Below are positions 25,675 to 37,345 of a DNA stretch of 64,000 bases, piece after piece. Below the pieces are notes generated by a model, which did not search any database, was not told the DNA's origin, and saw only the letters and a list, made by a program, of their open reading frames with translations. Positions within the stretch are counted from its first letter, which is position 1, and every line of letters begins with the position of its first letter. The DNA lies in contig JBCAMK010000008.1 in the NCBI GenBank assembly GCA_038503065.1, positions 1,674,001 through 1,738,000 on the forward strand, given 5' to 3'. The position numbers and the translations under genes were made by a program. Source of the stretch: Paragyromitra xinjiangensis. Its lineage: Eukaryota > Ascomycota > Pezizomycetes > Pezizales > Discinaceae.

Positions 25675-26929
25675 TCACTGCATTTCAAGCCCAGGAACGA
25701 AGTGATTTCTACCCCCTTGTTTCATATGGGTCCGCCTATGAGCCCGAAGGTTATCAGTTCGCGAGAAGTTCTTTCCACAACCTATCACATTACATGGATA
25801 AGGCTTTTCCGAAGTATGAGTCCGCTCATGTCTGCGGAGATGCTCCTGACGTTTGAACCGCCTCCTGCAACCATTCACTGGACATTCACAAAGCATATCT
25901 GCAGAGGTAACAATAAGCGGACGGTCAATTTCGGCACTACGAGGAGCCCGACGACGGTGCGTGCGCGTCGTGGGAGGCGATGAAGTAATTCGGTTCTGCC
26001 GCGATGGTGGGAGGTAGCTAAGGGCAGGTGATGGGGATGAATGGTGGGAGTCTTCGTCTGACATGTCAAGCTCCTCATATTCTTTAGTAACACACTCCAA
26101 GGCAGTCATTGCGGCTTCTCTAGGATTCCAGGATGCAAAGGAGTTCGAGTCATCGACGAAAGGAGTGATAGAATCTGGATACCGGACGATTGAGTGTTGA
26201 GTATATTGCGGCTGCGGCTGATGGAGATACATTTGATCTATATTTTCGATTTGGTCTGGTTGGAGTAAATCCTCTTGGGAATGATATCCATGAAATGGAA
26301 CTGAGTTAATTGATAATAGATTTGGTGCAATCGAGTTTCCATGATGATATTTCGCCTCCTCGTGGTCGAACCCATGCATGAAATCTCCAAAGGAACCCTT
26401 GCCAAAATCTATAGGCGAGCTCGTACCCTCTGACTTGGGCGTATGTGGAGACTTGGGCGTATGTGAAGACCTAGGCGTATGTAGAGCAGGGGAATTGGGG
26501 TTTGTCGCACAAGAGACTGTTGTAGCCATCGAAGAAGTTGACAATCTGCGAAGACTGAGTGGGCTCGCAAAGACGTTCCCACATAAAGGCCCTAGAGCAG
26601 ATGACATACTATCGCGGGGGCGATGAGAGTATTGTTGCACTGTCCAGATTTCAAGTTAGCATAGTTCCTAAAAAGATCGAATAAGATCTGATGGCCACCT
26701 AGAAACTATAGGGAAACCAAACACTACTTTAGTACAACATAAAGAAGAATTTTTGGAGATGCCCATGCATGGGAAGCAAAAACGCGAACACGTCAAAGGA
26801 GAAAGGTACTGGAAGCATGATATATATAGCACAAGTAGCGGTGAGTGAGAACTTGAGAGGTCCAACCCCACACCTCTAGAATTGAAGATAGTGCAAAAAT
26901 TCAAGGCTCAGCTTACTTTTTGATTCCAT
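25675..26929 (-). CDS. C2H2 zinc-finger transcription factor (about 325 aa)
   Basis: The main exon is 26639-25675. Its open frame lacks an ATG at the 5' end; a 13-nt first exon (26929-26917, MESK) joins it in phase through a 277-nt intron (GTAAGC..CAG), completing an ATG-like codon. An alternative is an internal Met (MSSALGPLC) 11 codons into the main exon. The C-terminus has two tandem C2H2 fingers: [19 protein letters not shown] followed by ERTH, then [19 protein letters not shown] followed by RRTH, joined by a TSEKPYP linker. Such pairs with KRQEHLRRH and SRTDNLRAH helices occur in fungal developmental and stress regulators (BrlA- and Msn2-like proteins), but orthology is not established. 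The N-terminal part is Ser/Pro-rich with a triplicated HTPKS/HTPRS unit, a possible phosphorylation region, and an acidic EELDMSDED patch. Confidence 0.78.
26432..26485. repeat. Three tandem 18-bp units inside the C2H2 gene
   Basis: Units start at 26432, 26450 and 26468 (GACTTGGGCGTATGTGGA and close variants). They encode the HTP(K/R)S repeat on the minus strand, so copy number could vary without a frameshift. Confidence 0.75.
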
Positions 26930-27847
26930 CAGGTCTGCGGGGGGGTAGGATTATAGGACCGGCGAGAGAATGAAGGCAAGATGCAGGAAGAATAAGGGTT
27001 ATAGATGACTTGTATAATTTCGAGAAGATACCGGCGATATATCCAAGTACCAAGTATTGTGCAGCAGCACTACAAATTGTTCGGTTCGATTGGAGGAAGT
27101 CTAGTTACGTTCTGGGTTGCGCCTTCAGGTCGGAAGATATATGCTGTGCTTTTCGTGTAGTGGTTGGTTATTGTCTACTTTTCAAGGGTCCGCTGTTGAA
27201 CAACACATCCTACTTATATATGACCAAATGATATATCATAACATCAGAAGGAGGCTGAGATGTGATCCCGGGAAAACAAGGCTCGTGATACCGCCGGCGA
27301 CTAGGCTGGTAAATTTTCAACGCACCAATGTCTAATCTACTTCTTGATTTAAAGAGTAGGCTGCAAATTCGTCTTGCCTTGTCAGTAGGAGTAGAGTAAT
27401 ATTGTGGCTGGAAGATCGTAATGAATTTTGCTGATCCTGTTCATAAACAAAACTGCAAGGGCTGGTAGACGATTCAGTAACTTTTCGGCCATTATATACG
27501 GACACGTAACCCAGTTCGGGGAAGCAGGTACTTGCCTGGGAGAATAGACACATGTTACTTGCAGCACGTAGAGGCTTCGGACTGTGCATACTTTCCAGAT
27601 AGCGGCGGCATCTCCAGGTATGGAAAATCAAAAGTCTAGCTACCGGCAGGTTGGCAATTTGGGTCTGAGAGTTATTCAGGTGAAAAATCAGTGGCCAAAT
27701 AAAAAAAGTCAGTGGCCTACCTATTCTTGCCTTCGCATTATTCTAGGAATGATATTCTTTCCTCGCAAGTGCTAAAAGCTTTCCAAAAGTCAGTGGTATG
27801 CATATCAGTCTAGCTTGAACGATCGGAATTATTTACAAGCCAGGGCC
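26930..27847. other. Intergenic upstream of the C2H2 gene
   Basis: No supported gene. Short frames on both strands lack recognisable motifs. Confidence 0.4.
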
Positions 27848-28030
27848 TCATAACGTCTGGGTACCCAGCCGATCTACACCATTTTCTTCTCCAGCGCCGA
27901 TCTTATAAAAGATTTCCAGAAATTTACCAATTTGTTTTACCATCTCGCTTTGCCGAGGTGTGTTGGTATCGACGGTTGCGTCAAACCTAGTGTGGACAGT
28001 CACGAAAGCTCCTGGCGGTTGTGCAGAAGT
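27848..28030 (-). pseudogene. Isolated coding-like exon, unknown family
   Basis: Read on the minus strand from a possible acceptor (TACTAG) at 28031, 60 codons stay open to a TGA: it contains PPGAFVTVHTRFDATVDTNT, then RQSEMVKQIGKFLEIFYK. The composition and hydrophobic patterning look like real protein, and 60 open codons in this AT-rich tract is notable. No upstream exon could be joined with confidence. I do not recognise the family. It may be the last exon of a decayed gene. Confidence 0.35.
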
Positions 28031-28037
28031 CTAGTAT

Positions 28038-28470
28038 CTAGTAACAAAGCGTCGGGGATCCACTAATCCGGCATCTCACTCTGTGCTGCAGCTATCCGCA
28101 GATGAGACAGGCGTTGATATGTAGACTAACCCAAAACAATCTTCCAAAACGGCGTGTAGGAAAAGAAAATATAAGGCGACGGATAACGACTGTTTTACGT
28201 TCCCACTGGAAGGTCACCAGGTCCTAAAGCGCACGAAACCTGAATTGATTCGGTTGACCAAGTAGCTAAAAGAAGGAAAGCAGCCTTTTTCTAGCAGTTT
28301 TTTCCGGGAAATAGTGTGACTCCAGAAGTGGTACACGTTTGGGTCCATCAAAGTCAGGCCAAAGACCGAATCGCGATAAAACCTACATCTGCACGATTTT
28401 TATGGAGCCCCTACACGGGAAAGTACAATTCTCACTCGAGACATATTCTGATGGGATTGAGTGCCAGGTC
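28038..28470 (+). pseudogene. Decayed gene with homeodomain-like remnant
   Basis: One forward frame is protein-like over about 90 codons but is broken by TAG at 28122 and 28263 and TGA at 28317. It includes a basic stretch (KTACRKRKYKATDND), then LKRTKPELIRLTK and SSSFFREIV. After a frame change near 28318 the reading continues as TPEVVHVWVHQSQAKDRIA, which resembles the third helix of a homeodomain (family pattern VxxWFQNRRxKxR). Both TAG stops follow from CAG by C-to-T change, as expected of RIP. This is a remnant and not a working gene; the family call rests on the helix-3 pattern alone. Confidence 0.4.
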
Positions 28471-31154
28471 CACCACACATCTATCCTTCTATTCTCTTTC
28501 TCCCTTGAAGCGAATTGAGCACTGTAGCTTGAAGTAAGATCAAGACTAACAGTTGCTTAAATCTTAACGGATTGCAGTCAGCCGAAAAGCTGAGACCTAA
28601 GATTATTAAACTAGTATCATGACTTCGATATATGCGGGTGAGGATCGTAGACAGTAGATCGAATTTGCATACCTCAATTAACCCCTACTTTATATGATGC
28701 TCTAGTAGTGTACCCAAAAGTGAAAACAAGTTGTTCCGCTCCTCTACCTAATTTATTCACTACGCAAATACCTTCGGCTATTATAGAAATCTTTATAGTG
28801 TGCCTTTCCTAGCTGCTCTTATGCCCTGAGGCCGAAACCAACCACGACAGCTTTCTTGATAGTAAGCTGGTTATTATTTTAGCACTCCCAAAGCACTGAA
28901 AATAGAACTCCAAATTAATTTTTATTGCTCTACTTTGTGGCAGAATGAGAGTATGGAGCGTTGGCGCAGAGCTGGAATTCTCCTTGCATATTTCACATAC
29001 AAAAATTCCAATCATCCCTTTTCCCCACAGTAGGTATGCAACTACATCATACTTTTAGGAAGTGTTTTAGTTGTACAGTGGAGTCGCCATACCGTGCCGT
29101 ACAAAACCCGGAACAAAGAAGTATGTTAGAAACATCCATAGCCGAGTAAAGATTGTACTAGCTGTTAACCGTAAGCCATTCGCTCTGATAACCACTCAGG
29201 TATTCGAGTGGCCAATGCCTGCCTACATGACCGGCCCCCCAATAAATTCGGGATCTACCGTGTATGCCCTCACCCCGCCCCACCCACAAAGATGTTCAAA
29301 TTACCGAAATGATATACTAGGCCATTGTGCACCGTTTTGGGATACGGAACTACGTCACTGATACTGTTATGTATCCATAGCTATCGCGTTCAAAGCTGCA
29401 CACAAGCAAAGAATGCACAAGAACTAATGCCATATAATAAATTTGCCCTTAAAAGGCAATCAAAATGCTATTCCACTAACACACGAAACCAACACGCTAC
29501 AGAGCTCCAAACTAAATTGGTATCATATAGATAGTAGTTAACGAATAAAACCTTCAACTCTTCGATATAGAAATCGCCACGAGGATCTCTTTTAGCACAG
29601 GATTATATGAGGTATCCACAAAAACCACAAAGAAACAACATTCCAATTAACTGTCTCACATATAACCTACCAAGTAGGTCAGCTCGTGACGACCCCTTGC
29701 TCTAGATCTTGCCAATAACCCTTCAATTCACACCTTTAGTCCCTATCAGTAGCTTTGCTATCTTAATTTTATTTACCCGATAGATCTTAAGCTCCACAAC
29801 TCTCAGCTGTCATAAATCAAGTGGTTGGATGTCCTTAATGAATCAATCAATCAATCAACCACAATTGCAACTCAACTCGCTCATAAATTATCACTCGCCA
29901 TTTTGTGCTGCCTCGGATATTAACCCAAATCCTTAAATGAGTGCACATTGAATGATCTACAACTCCTTGAGCTGGATCAAGACGCGCACGATCAAAGACA
30001 TCAAACGCCCATGCACCCCATTTATGTCCCTCCCGATCTATCGCCCCTCCCCAAAAACAATATTAAATTTTATGCAGTGCGCCATACATCCTGTCAAAAA
30101 GTTAGGAATCCCGTGCGCATCAGATCTAGACTCTGATCCGCATGCATCTTGTCCTAGCTTGGGTCTCCGTTGTGATAACCAGCAAATGGCTTCCACGTGA
30201 TGCGTTTCAGAAGCAGGTGTCTGCTCTCTATGGCTACTTGATCAATGACACCGGATTTATAAGTACGGCCAGACGAACATGAGGGCCAGAAGCCCATCGA
30301 CCTACTTTCTGATATAAGCATTGTACAAATACGCCACCGACCATAGGAGCCAGAACGAAACCCAGAACGAAAAATCCAAAGATTTACCGAGAGCACCAAT
30401 CTTGCAGAAAGGGAGCACGTGTGCATGTTATTTGTGTCCTTCTTTGATTCTAGCCCTCGTAAAAAAAGGACCTATAGCCCCATGGGCCAAGTGCGATATG
30501 AAAGAGTGTCACATGACACCCAAGCTCAGATCTTATTGCAACCAAACAACACCAGCTTCGCAGTGTAACATACACTTCCCAGCAAAACTATTCACTATCA
30601 TAGCTAGCCTCTAGCATGAGCTGATACATCTCAGCGCCATGGCCAGTGGATAGACCCAACCAAAAGACAGGTCAGTTCAATAAATAGTCTTCCCAACGGT
30701 GCCCCAGCTATTCCCTCATTTATTTGTATATACAAGCTTCCTAGCTAACGATTTGGCCTCTCAAGGCACCCAGCCTCTCCCCAGCCCCGCTTCCCTAAGA
30801 TACCTCAAGGTCCAGATACACCGATCCGGGCTTAAATAACCAGAAGCAAAAAAAATACTATAAACAAAGTTGCCAACGAAGCCCACCGCAGCCCGCCACA
30901 ACTCACTAAATGAAAGTTGGTGATATGCCAATGCAGCGATAAAAAAATATACAAAGAAAACCCTGAATGATCGAGTAATGCGATACTAAAAATAAGTGTA
31001 AAAGGAATAATATGTACGAGAAAGAAAGGATGGATGTCAATCAAGAAACCCCTAAATGCACTGGCCCCAATCCCACGAGACCGTTCTTCAAATTTGAATC
31101 CAGCTCAGTCCCCCAGGGGTTCGTGCAGGGTTCGAATGACTGTCCGAAGAATAA
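28471..31154. other. Intergenic
   Basis: No supported gene. A small ATCA tract at about 29840-29858 is flanked by GTGGTTG and CAACCAC, forming a weak hairpin. A GGTTCGAAT string near 31133 is not embedded in a tRNA cloverleaf. Confidence 0.45.
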
Positions 31155-31802
31155 TTAATACGATTGTAGTGGTGTGACATGTAGTTTCTCGCAATCGGGC
31201 TCGGGCTCTTGGCTAGACGTTTTACGAGCTACTCTGCGAACATAGAATGCAGTCGCTAACTTAGCGAAGGAGATATGTCTGTAATTGCCACTTATCAGTT
31301 CCAAACCATCGTTCGCCCTCATTAATCGGGATTGTACATACATCAGAGCCACACCTGCCCAAAGCACGAGTTGCGATACCGTGCAAGTACTTTTCAGAAG
31401 AGCGGAGACCTTTGTACAGCTCCCAAATGAATCATTGCTCGTAATGTAAAGAGCCATTTTGACTGTGGTAGCGATCCAAAGTGATAGCTGTATTGAATCG
31501 GGAATGAGAATTTCGCAAGCAGATGGGTTGGTGGAAGATATGTTAATGATGGTGCAAATGAGTGTCAAGCCGGCCTATCCATAAACCCAATTGTTAAAGG
31601 TGTCACTCAATATTGTTGAGTAGGAATTGTGATTTTTACTTACTGCAACGCCTGGCAGCCAGGTAGGAAAGTCGTTAGAAAACCCGCTGCCAGTTAAACC
31701 ATACCAACAAAGGCAGATCAAAACAGCAGCACTAATCAACAACGACAGAGCAAAAAACCCCCAAACGAACTTCGGCCACGAATTCGGCTTTTGGTCGGTC
31801 AT
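31155..31802 (-). CDS. Small multi-pass membrane protein (192 aa), unknown
   Basis: Exons 31802-31644 and 31574-31155 join in phase through a 69-nt intron (GTAAGT..TAG). The ATG starts MTDQKPNSWPKFVWGFFALS. The first hydrophobic segment (WGFFALSLLISAAVLICLCW) is followed by a short loop, a second segment around the exon junction (LTLICTIINIS), a third (LSLWIATTVKMALYI) and a fourth (TCTVSQLVLWAGVALMY). The C-terminal 50 residues are hydrophilic with basic residues (YVRRVARKTS) and probably face the cytosol. Size and four helices are MARVEL-like in general shape, but no signature motif is present. Longer frames upstream of the ATG were rejected because splicing and composition start at this Met. 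Confidence 0.65.
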
Positions 31803-33347
31803 TGTGGCGACAATAGAAAGCCAGGAAACAAAATCAGACTTCAGATGGGGTTGAACACAAAGAAACAAATATTGAAAGCCAAAGGGGCGGTCTATCTACA
31901 TATGTACACGGTTAAGGTCTCACAAGATTTACTCATTCGTGCAGCTGAATGTTGACAAGGCAACACCTAGCCTCGTCGAGCACGATAGCAACTCTTAACA
32001 ACGGTGAATCAATTGAGGCGTGGAGGCAGCGGCATTGCAAAAAGGCTTAAGGTTGTACTACATTACCGGGATGTTCAACACTAACGCTCCTTGATTCCGT
32101 CAGAATTTGCTCCTTTTGCGATAGCCCTCAGCGCATACTGTGGGGGCGATGTCAAAATGTCTGACTCCACATACATCATTCACCGAACCAACATGTTAGG
32201 ATTTCACGGAAGATTCCACGGCAACCAGTTCCAAATGTGTGGTATAATATTTACCAGGTTGAAGAATTCGTGGAGCTAGAGAACATCCAACGGCCTTGCG
32301 AATTATACGTAGCTTCCATATTCTAAAGTATTGTGCATGTCAGCGTGCTTGGAAGGCAGACACCGATCCAAAATATATTAATGTATCCACACTGTAGAAA
32401 GGCGCTTCATTAGTCGAATATTGTACCACGGCAGTTACAAATATAGGCTTAAAGGTAACCCAGTTGCCTATTCCCCATCGATTTTCAAAGAATTACTTTC
32501 ACGATCTTTTAGATGCTGCCAGCTCAACCCCACGGGCACTTGTGTGTTGTCTATAGATGTGCCCGTACTCCGAATTTCAATCGGGGCGTTGATAACCGGA
32601 AATGTTGGTGGCGCATATTTATATGACCCTTCGGCATCCCAAGCTGTTGGTAACGAGTAAATATGTTTGAGATGGGCGAAAAAGCGTGGAGAACGAACAT
32701 AGGCTGCCACACGTCCACTCCGCCCGACTCACACCAAAACTCCATCTACCAACCCGAACCTAGTGTAACATTCCTGTTCGTATCTGTGCGTAAGGCTGCG
32801 TACGACATCCAAGATCCCAATAGATAGATGTTGTTAGCCGCTTCTGCTCCTGCTTTTTTTCATACCCTGTATTGCGTTTAATGCTTGATAAAAAGCTTGT
32901 CTCCAATCTCAACGCTTAGAGTAGCTAAAAAAAGGTAGTTATGGTCCTCAGATAAAGAGCTCTTGGGGGCGAAATCCCCACCGAACCCTACCGGTATCGA
33001 GGCGCTCTGTAGGAAAAACTTTGAAACATGTCTGTAAGACTCTTGGCACTAGGCAAAGCTTAGCCTAGGAACGTAGACAATTTCTCCAAGACCCAGTATC
33101 TAGAATTCTTTGCTTCGATAACTCTTCTCCCAGCTTCCTTACTCGGAGGAGCATATAATTATGAACTGGTGCAATCCAGACTGACGTTGGAGGACTTGAC
33201 CAACTTACCTCAATCCAGTTTAAAACCTAACATCTAATAGGAAAGTGGTAACTTTCCAGATTCCAGCCATCAGCAATCATGCTCCTCTATCTTCCGTAGC
33301 CGCAGTTAACTTGCAGAGTTTTAGGCGCCCTATTGACGCCTTAAACT
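31803..33347. other. Intergenic with a coding-like minus-strand stretch
   Basis: On the minus strand at about 32725-32468 a frame of some 80 codons reads as plausible protein (FFAHLKHIYSLPTAWDAEG, then YKYAPPTFPVINAPIEIRST) but has no clean start or splice context. No other gene is supported. Confidence 0.35.
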
Positions 33348-34235
33348 TCAACACCTTCTTTGCTCTACGATCCGCCCTCGATGCCTACTCACTTTACTAT
33401 TACCACTTTCACGTGGTCTAGCATCCACCCTGAAGCCTCGATGACAGAGCAGCCAACGGGGCGGCGTAGGGATTGAATAATGCCCCATGCTTCGTCGATG
33501 AAGATGTACTATTCCCCGAAACATTAACCCCAGAGCCTCTTTTCTCCAGCAATCATAACGCACCAGAGTAACAGGAGTCTTCTCCCATTGGGCTTCTAAC
33601 GTTTCCGATGGCCCTTTGATGGAGGAAGGAGGTATTCCTTCAATCCCCCAGCCGTTAACCACAGACTCGACATAAAAGGTTCCAGGTGGATGATTAAGGA
33701 GCAGAGGCGTCAGGTGATAGCAGTAGGGAGCCAAGCCTGTCTGTGAACGAAAGTTTCCGTTGAGCCGCATCAACAAGCAATGCCGCCAGTGCGTCACCAC
33801 GTGCACGTCCTCAAACGGAACAACCAATTTCGCCTATATCAGGGGGATTTTCAAATGAGTATCTACGCTAGGATTATGAGCGAAATACATGGACCATAAT
33901 CGACGGTAAGCGAGGCTTAGCTCACGATACCTATTTATGGACTTTTAATTTTGCGAAACTAGGAACGTGTAGAACAGGCATTTGCGTGAAGGTACTTACC
34001 ATGCGGCGCGGTGTTCCTCAAGCCGTTCTCCTGAGTATCCTAACGAATTCACCACATCACGGGAATTGGTTACGGCTAGTAAACCGGTTGGCCTGGTTCG
34101 TTTAAGGTATATGTGGATACCGTATTCTGTACTCTCGTGGCACAACACACGCGCCTGTGACCACAAAATATCTACGGTAAATGGAGAGAACAAGCTCATA
34201 CCTCCCTCAAAATGGTTGAAGTTGGTACCGATCAC
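33348..34235 (-). CDS. Uncertain gene, unknown function
   Basis: Two minus-strand frames look coding: about 34235-33997 (GTNFNHFEG, then ARVLCHESTEYGIHIYLKRT after a possible intron GTATGA..CAG) and 33838-33348 (VVPFEDVHVVTHWRHCLLM, PYCYHLTPLLLNHPPGTFYV, EKTPVTLVRYDCWRKEALGL). A donor GGTAAGTACC ends the first and an acceptor TGATATAG precedes the second, but a direct join changes phase, so either a small exon is missed or the gene is damaged. No signal peptide or named domain is visible. Confidence 0.33.
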
Positions 34236-36137
34236 GTACCCCCATGAACAAGCATGGGTTATATTAACTTCCCAATTACGACTATGCCGATCTTGATTTA
34301 CTAATTAGTTAATTAATTAATCAATTAATCAATCGAGATTACCGAAAACCGCCTGTGCCCTGACTGTGATACTGTAGGCCTTCCTATCTTATCGCGAGGA
34401 GTTCCTGCGTACATCCCCCGACGTCATGGCGTTTATAGCCAAACAACCCGCGTCTAGAGCTCCAGTCCCACCACCCCACAACGGTATCAAAAAGCAAGCG
34501 CACGGCTGCATACGATCTCACAAAATCGGGTACTGGATCTCACCTGCATTCTCTGGCATGGGGTTAAGTGTGGCGCTTCTGCGCGGGCGGGTTCATACAG
34601 GGAGGAAGCTAGAATGGGAAGTTATGTCCTCTCGCTCAGCGCAGGTCCTGTTCATGTGGATGTTTTGCTGGAATATGTTGTAGGAGTCGTTGCTGTTATG
34701 GATGCTACCTGCAGCTCGACATACAGGTGCAGAGAACCTACTTTGGTGCGAGGTCAAGATATGGCGGCTTAGAGCTCTGGACGGGTGACCATTTTGTGAC
34801 TTTGTTGTCTCTGGATCAAAGATGAATCGATTGAATCGTTGGTATGCTTTCTTCCGGTATCCTGGTTTCTTCCCTTCCTCTTTTTTCGGGACAAAGACGC
34901 AGAAGTCCTACGAGCACGCAAGTCTTCGGAGAGGTAAGGTTACGGGAACTAAAGTTACGAAGGAAAAAGGCTCTTTGTGTTGCTGACTTCTACTTGGTTA
35001 TTACGCATATAGTTCATATGTAGGAATGTTGTCCAAAAATACAAATGTGGCTTTAGTGATCACAAAAGTTGGAACATAAGAGTATCATCGCACAAAGACA
35101 AAAGCATGCTGCAAATTAACCATTTTGGCAGGGTTTTGGATCTAGGTTTGGGTAAGGAACACACCAACAAACTAGCACAGCATTAGAGCGCCCGAAGTAA
35201 AGAGCCACGAGATCATGAGTGCGAAAGCATAGGGCAAGTTATCTCCAGGCTCCTATTTGTCAAGGCTTCTGGTTGGCAAATCTACCTACCAAGAGTTGTA
35301 AGCCAAACAATAGATCAGTTGCCTAGCAAAAGAGGGTCAAAGCACTTCCTCTCACCAACACTGTTTTGGCGTTCCAACATTGCGGTATGTCGTGCGTACA
35401 ACCCCGCACCTGGCCTACGAGATTGCTAGACTGTAGCTTCTGAAAATAAATATAGCAAATGGTTCGCCCAGTTCCTTGATCGTGCGATTTACGATGAGAT
35501 ACATATTGCTTGAGATGGTGGCGTGGAGTAGCTCGCTTGCTCAGATGCTCAGGCCTGTTCGGAGTGCTATTATTTGTTTTTATTTTACGGGATAGCTTTT
35601 TTCACTTTTTTTTGATACCTGATTTGACGCGTACCTTAATTTCTTCAGATTATGTTTCCGGACAGCGTTGGGGACAGCCATATCTGCGCGTTTGACAGGC
35701 TGTATTTCGGCAAGTCTGCTTATTTCAATATAGAGGAGAGTTGCATCTGACACTGGTCCAGAGCTGACATAAATAACAAGGGGGGAAATTTCCTAGACAT
35801 CCACTTTCTAAATCACCAAAATCCTCGGGATGTCCTGTCTCTTGGTTTTACGCCGAGGGGAAATCGGCATCGGAACCATAGCGATACCCCCCCAAATAAG
35901 GAACCAACACCTCGCATCCTTGCCAGTTGGCACGCGCCACGGATGCGTTCCTTCAATGCGGACCAATTCGAATTCGCATAGACTCGTCCACCTCGATCAG
36001 GAGGCTGTGACTTTCTCTTCCAGCCCTCGTGTCAGTTCTTTCTCGTGCCTCAGTTCTCAAAGGCTTTCGTTTCGATCACATCGATCACAAAGGTGCCCTA
36101 TAATCCGAAAAGAAATTTAATAAAAAATATACCCCCA
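34236..36137. other. Intergenic and promoter of the PEX22-like gene
   Basis: No supported gene. An AT-rich TTAATTAA tract lies at about 34297-34335. The final 300 bases before 36138 include CT-rich leader-like sequence. Confidence 0.45.
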
Positions 36138-37345
36138 ATGCCTCCTAGCCGTCGCCGGATTTCCACCCCCGGCAAGGAGTTAATAATCCCATTAGCTCTC
36201 GGCATTACGGCGGCAATCGCGTCAGTCGGACTGTACCTATGGTCTGACACCGAAGCTGGATACTACTCTGGGAGCTCTGACGATGAGCGCGAGAAGGAGA
36301 GTAAACAACGGAGGCTCAAGACGCGACGACAACCGATTGAGCATGATCGCATAACTGAGGAAGAAACCGACGATCTTGATGAAGAGGATCGGCGACGCGA
36401 TGCGAGGTTTCGGTCGCGATCGAAGGGTAAACAGTCCAGCACGATGGCGCCGGGAGGCTTGCAACAAGAAAGGACTGAGAGTAAGGTTGCGAGCGTAGCA
36501 GGAAAAGCGAAGGATGCCGTGCTTGATATTCTGCCGGGTGTAAGGAGGGAAAGAGCGGTGGAGGAGCTTAAGAGAGAGGCCGCGATGAATCAACAGCAAT
36601 ATGCTCCACCGTCAGTGAAAAAGAAGTCTGTGGCTATTGTGGTGTCGGAGCGGAAAGCTATGGAAGGACATGATTCGGATTCGGATATTGAAGAAGTCGG
36701 ACTACCATTCGTACGTTATAGGTTCCCTACCCGTCTAATATATAGTAGGTTTTATGTTTACTAAAAAAGCGATAGTCTCTACTCTCACATCTTCCTCGTC
36801 CTCTCGATCTATCCTCGACCCTACTTAATATCCTCATCCTCTCTCCCCACCTCAGCACACACCCATTATCTCATCCCACCGAGACTCCTTCATCACGCCG
36901 CGCCCCCAGCGCCCTCTCCAACGCCTCAACCTACTCCCTCGCAACCTCCGTCCTCCCAGATTCCTACCCCCGCGAACATATCCTCCCCTTCACCGAACCC
37001 AGTTCCATCGTCCCGCTCCTCCGCGTGCTTGCTCCAGAAATCGTATACATCGAAGAACCCATCACAATCCCATCGCAGGGTCGGCTAGTCGACGACCTTC
37101 TCAGCGGCGGATGGGTTGGCTGTGTTGTCGTTGTCTTAGTTGGCGAGGACGATCATTTTGCTGCGCTGGCGGATAGTGATGACGATGAGGAGTCGCAGGA
37201 AGAGAGGAAGACGAAAGGAGAGGGGAGGTGGTGGGGTGATAATAGTCCTGGTGGGGTTAGGGCGAAGTTTGGGAATCGGGTGCAGATTGCTGAGGGGTGG
37301 GTTTTTATGGATGATTGGACGAGTAGGATAGATGATAGAGGGTAG
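36138..37345 (+). CDS. PEX22-like peroxin
   Basis: Exons 36138-36710 and 36776-37345 give 380 residues; the 65-nt intron has GTACGT, a TTACTAA branch site and a TAG acceptor, and both sides are phase 0. After a basic start (MPPSRRRISTPGKE) comes one membrane helix, LIIPLALGITAAIASVGLYL, then a highly charged Lys/Arg/Glu linker. The C-terminal half has the fold-like pattern of fungal Pex22 proteins: SLLSHLPRPLDLSS, LLNILILSPHL, ILPFTEPSSIVPLLRVLAPE, IVYIEEPIT, WVGCVVVVLVGE and a terminal GWVFMDDW. Pex22 anchors the ubiquitin-conjugating enzyme Pex4 to the peroxisome membrane so that Pex5 can be recycled. The match is by motif order and topology, since Pex22 sequences diverge strongly. Confidence 0.72.

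Noticed and set aside
31100..31160. tRNA-like GGTTCGAAT string
   Set aside because: No acceptor, D or anticodon stems can be paired around it.
36711..36855. Intron of the PEX22-like gene ending at CTCAG 36855
   Set aside because: It breaks phase and removes LLSHLPRPLDLSS; the acceptor at 36775 keeps phase and family-like sequence.
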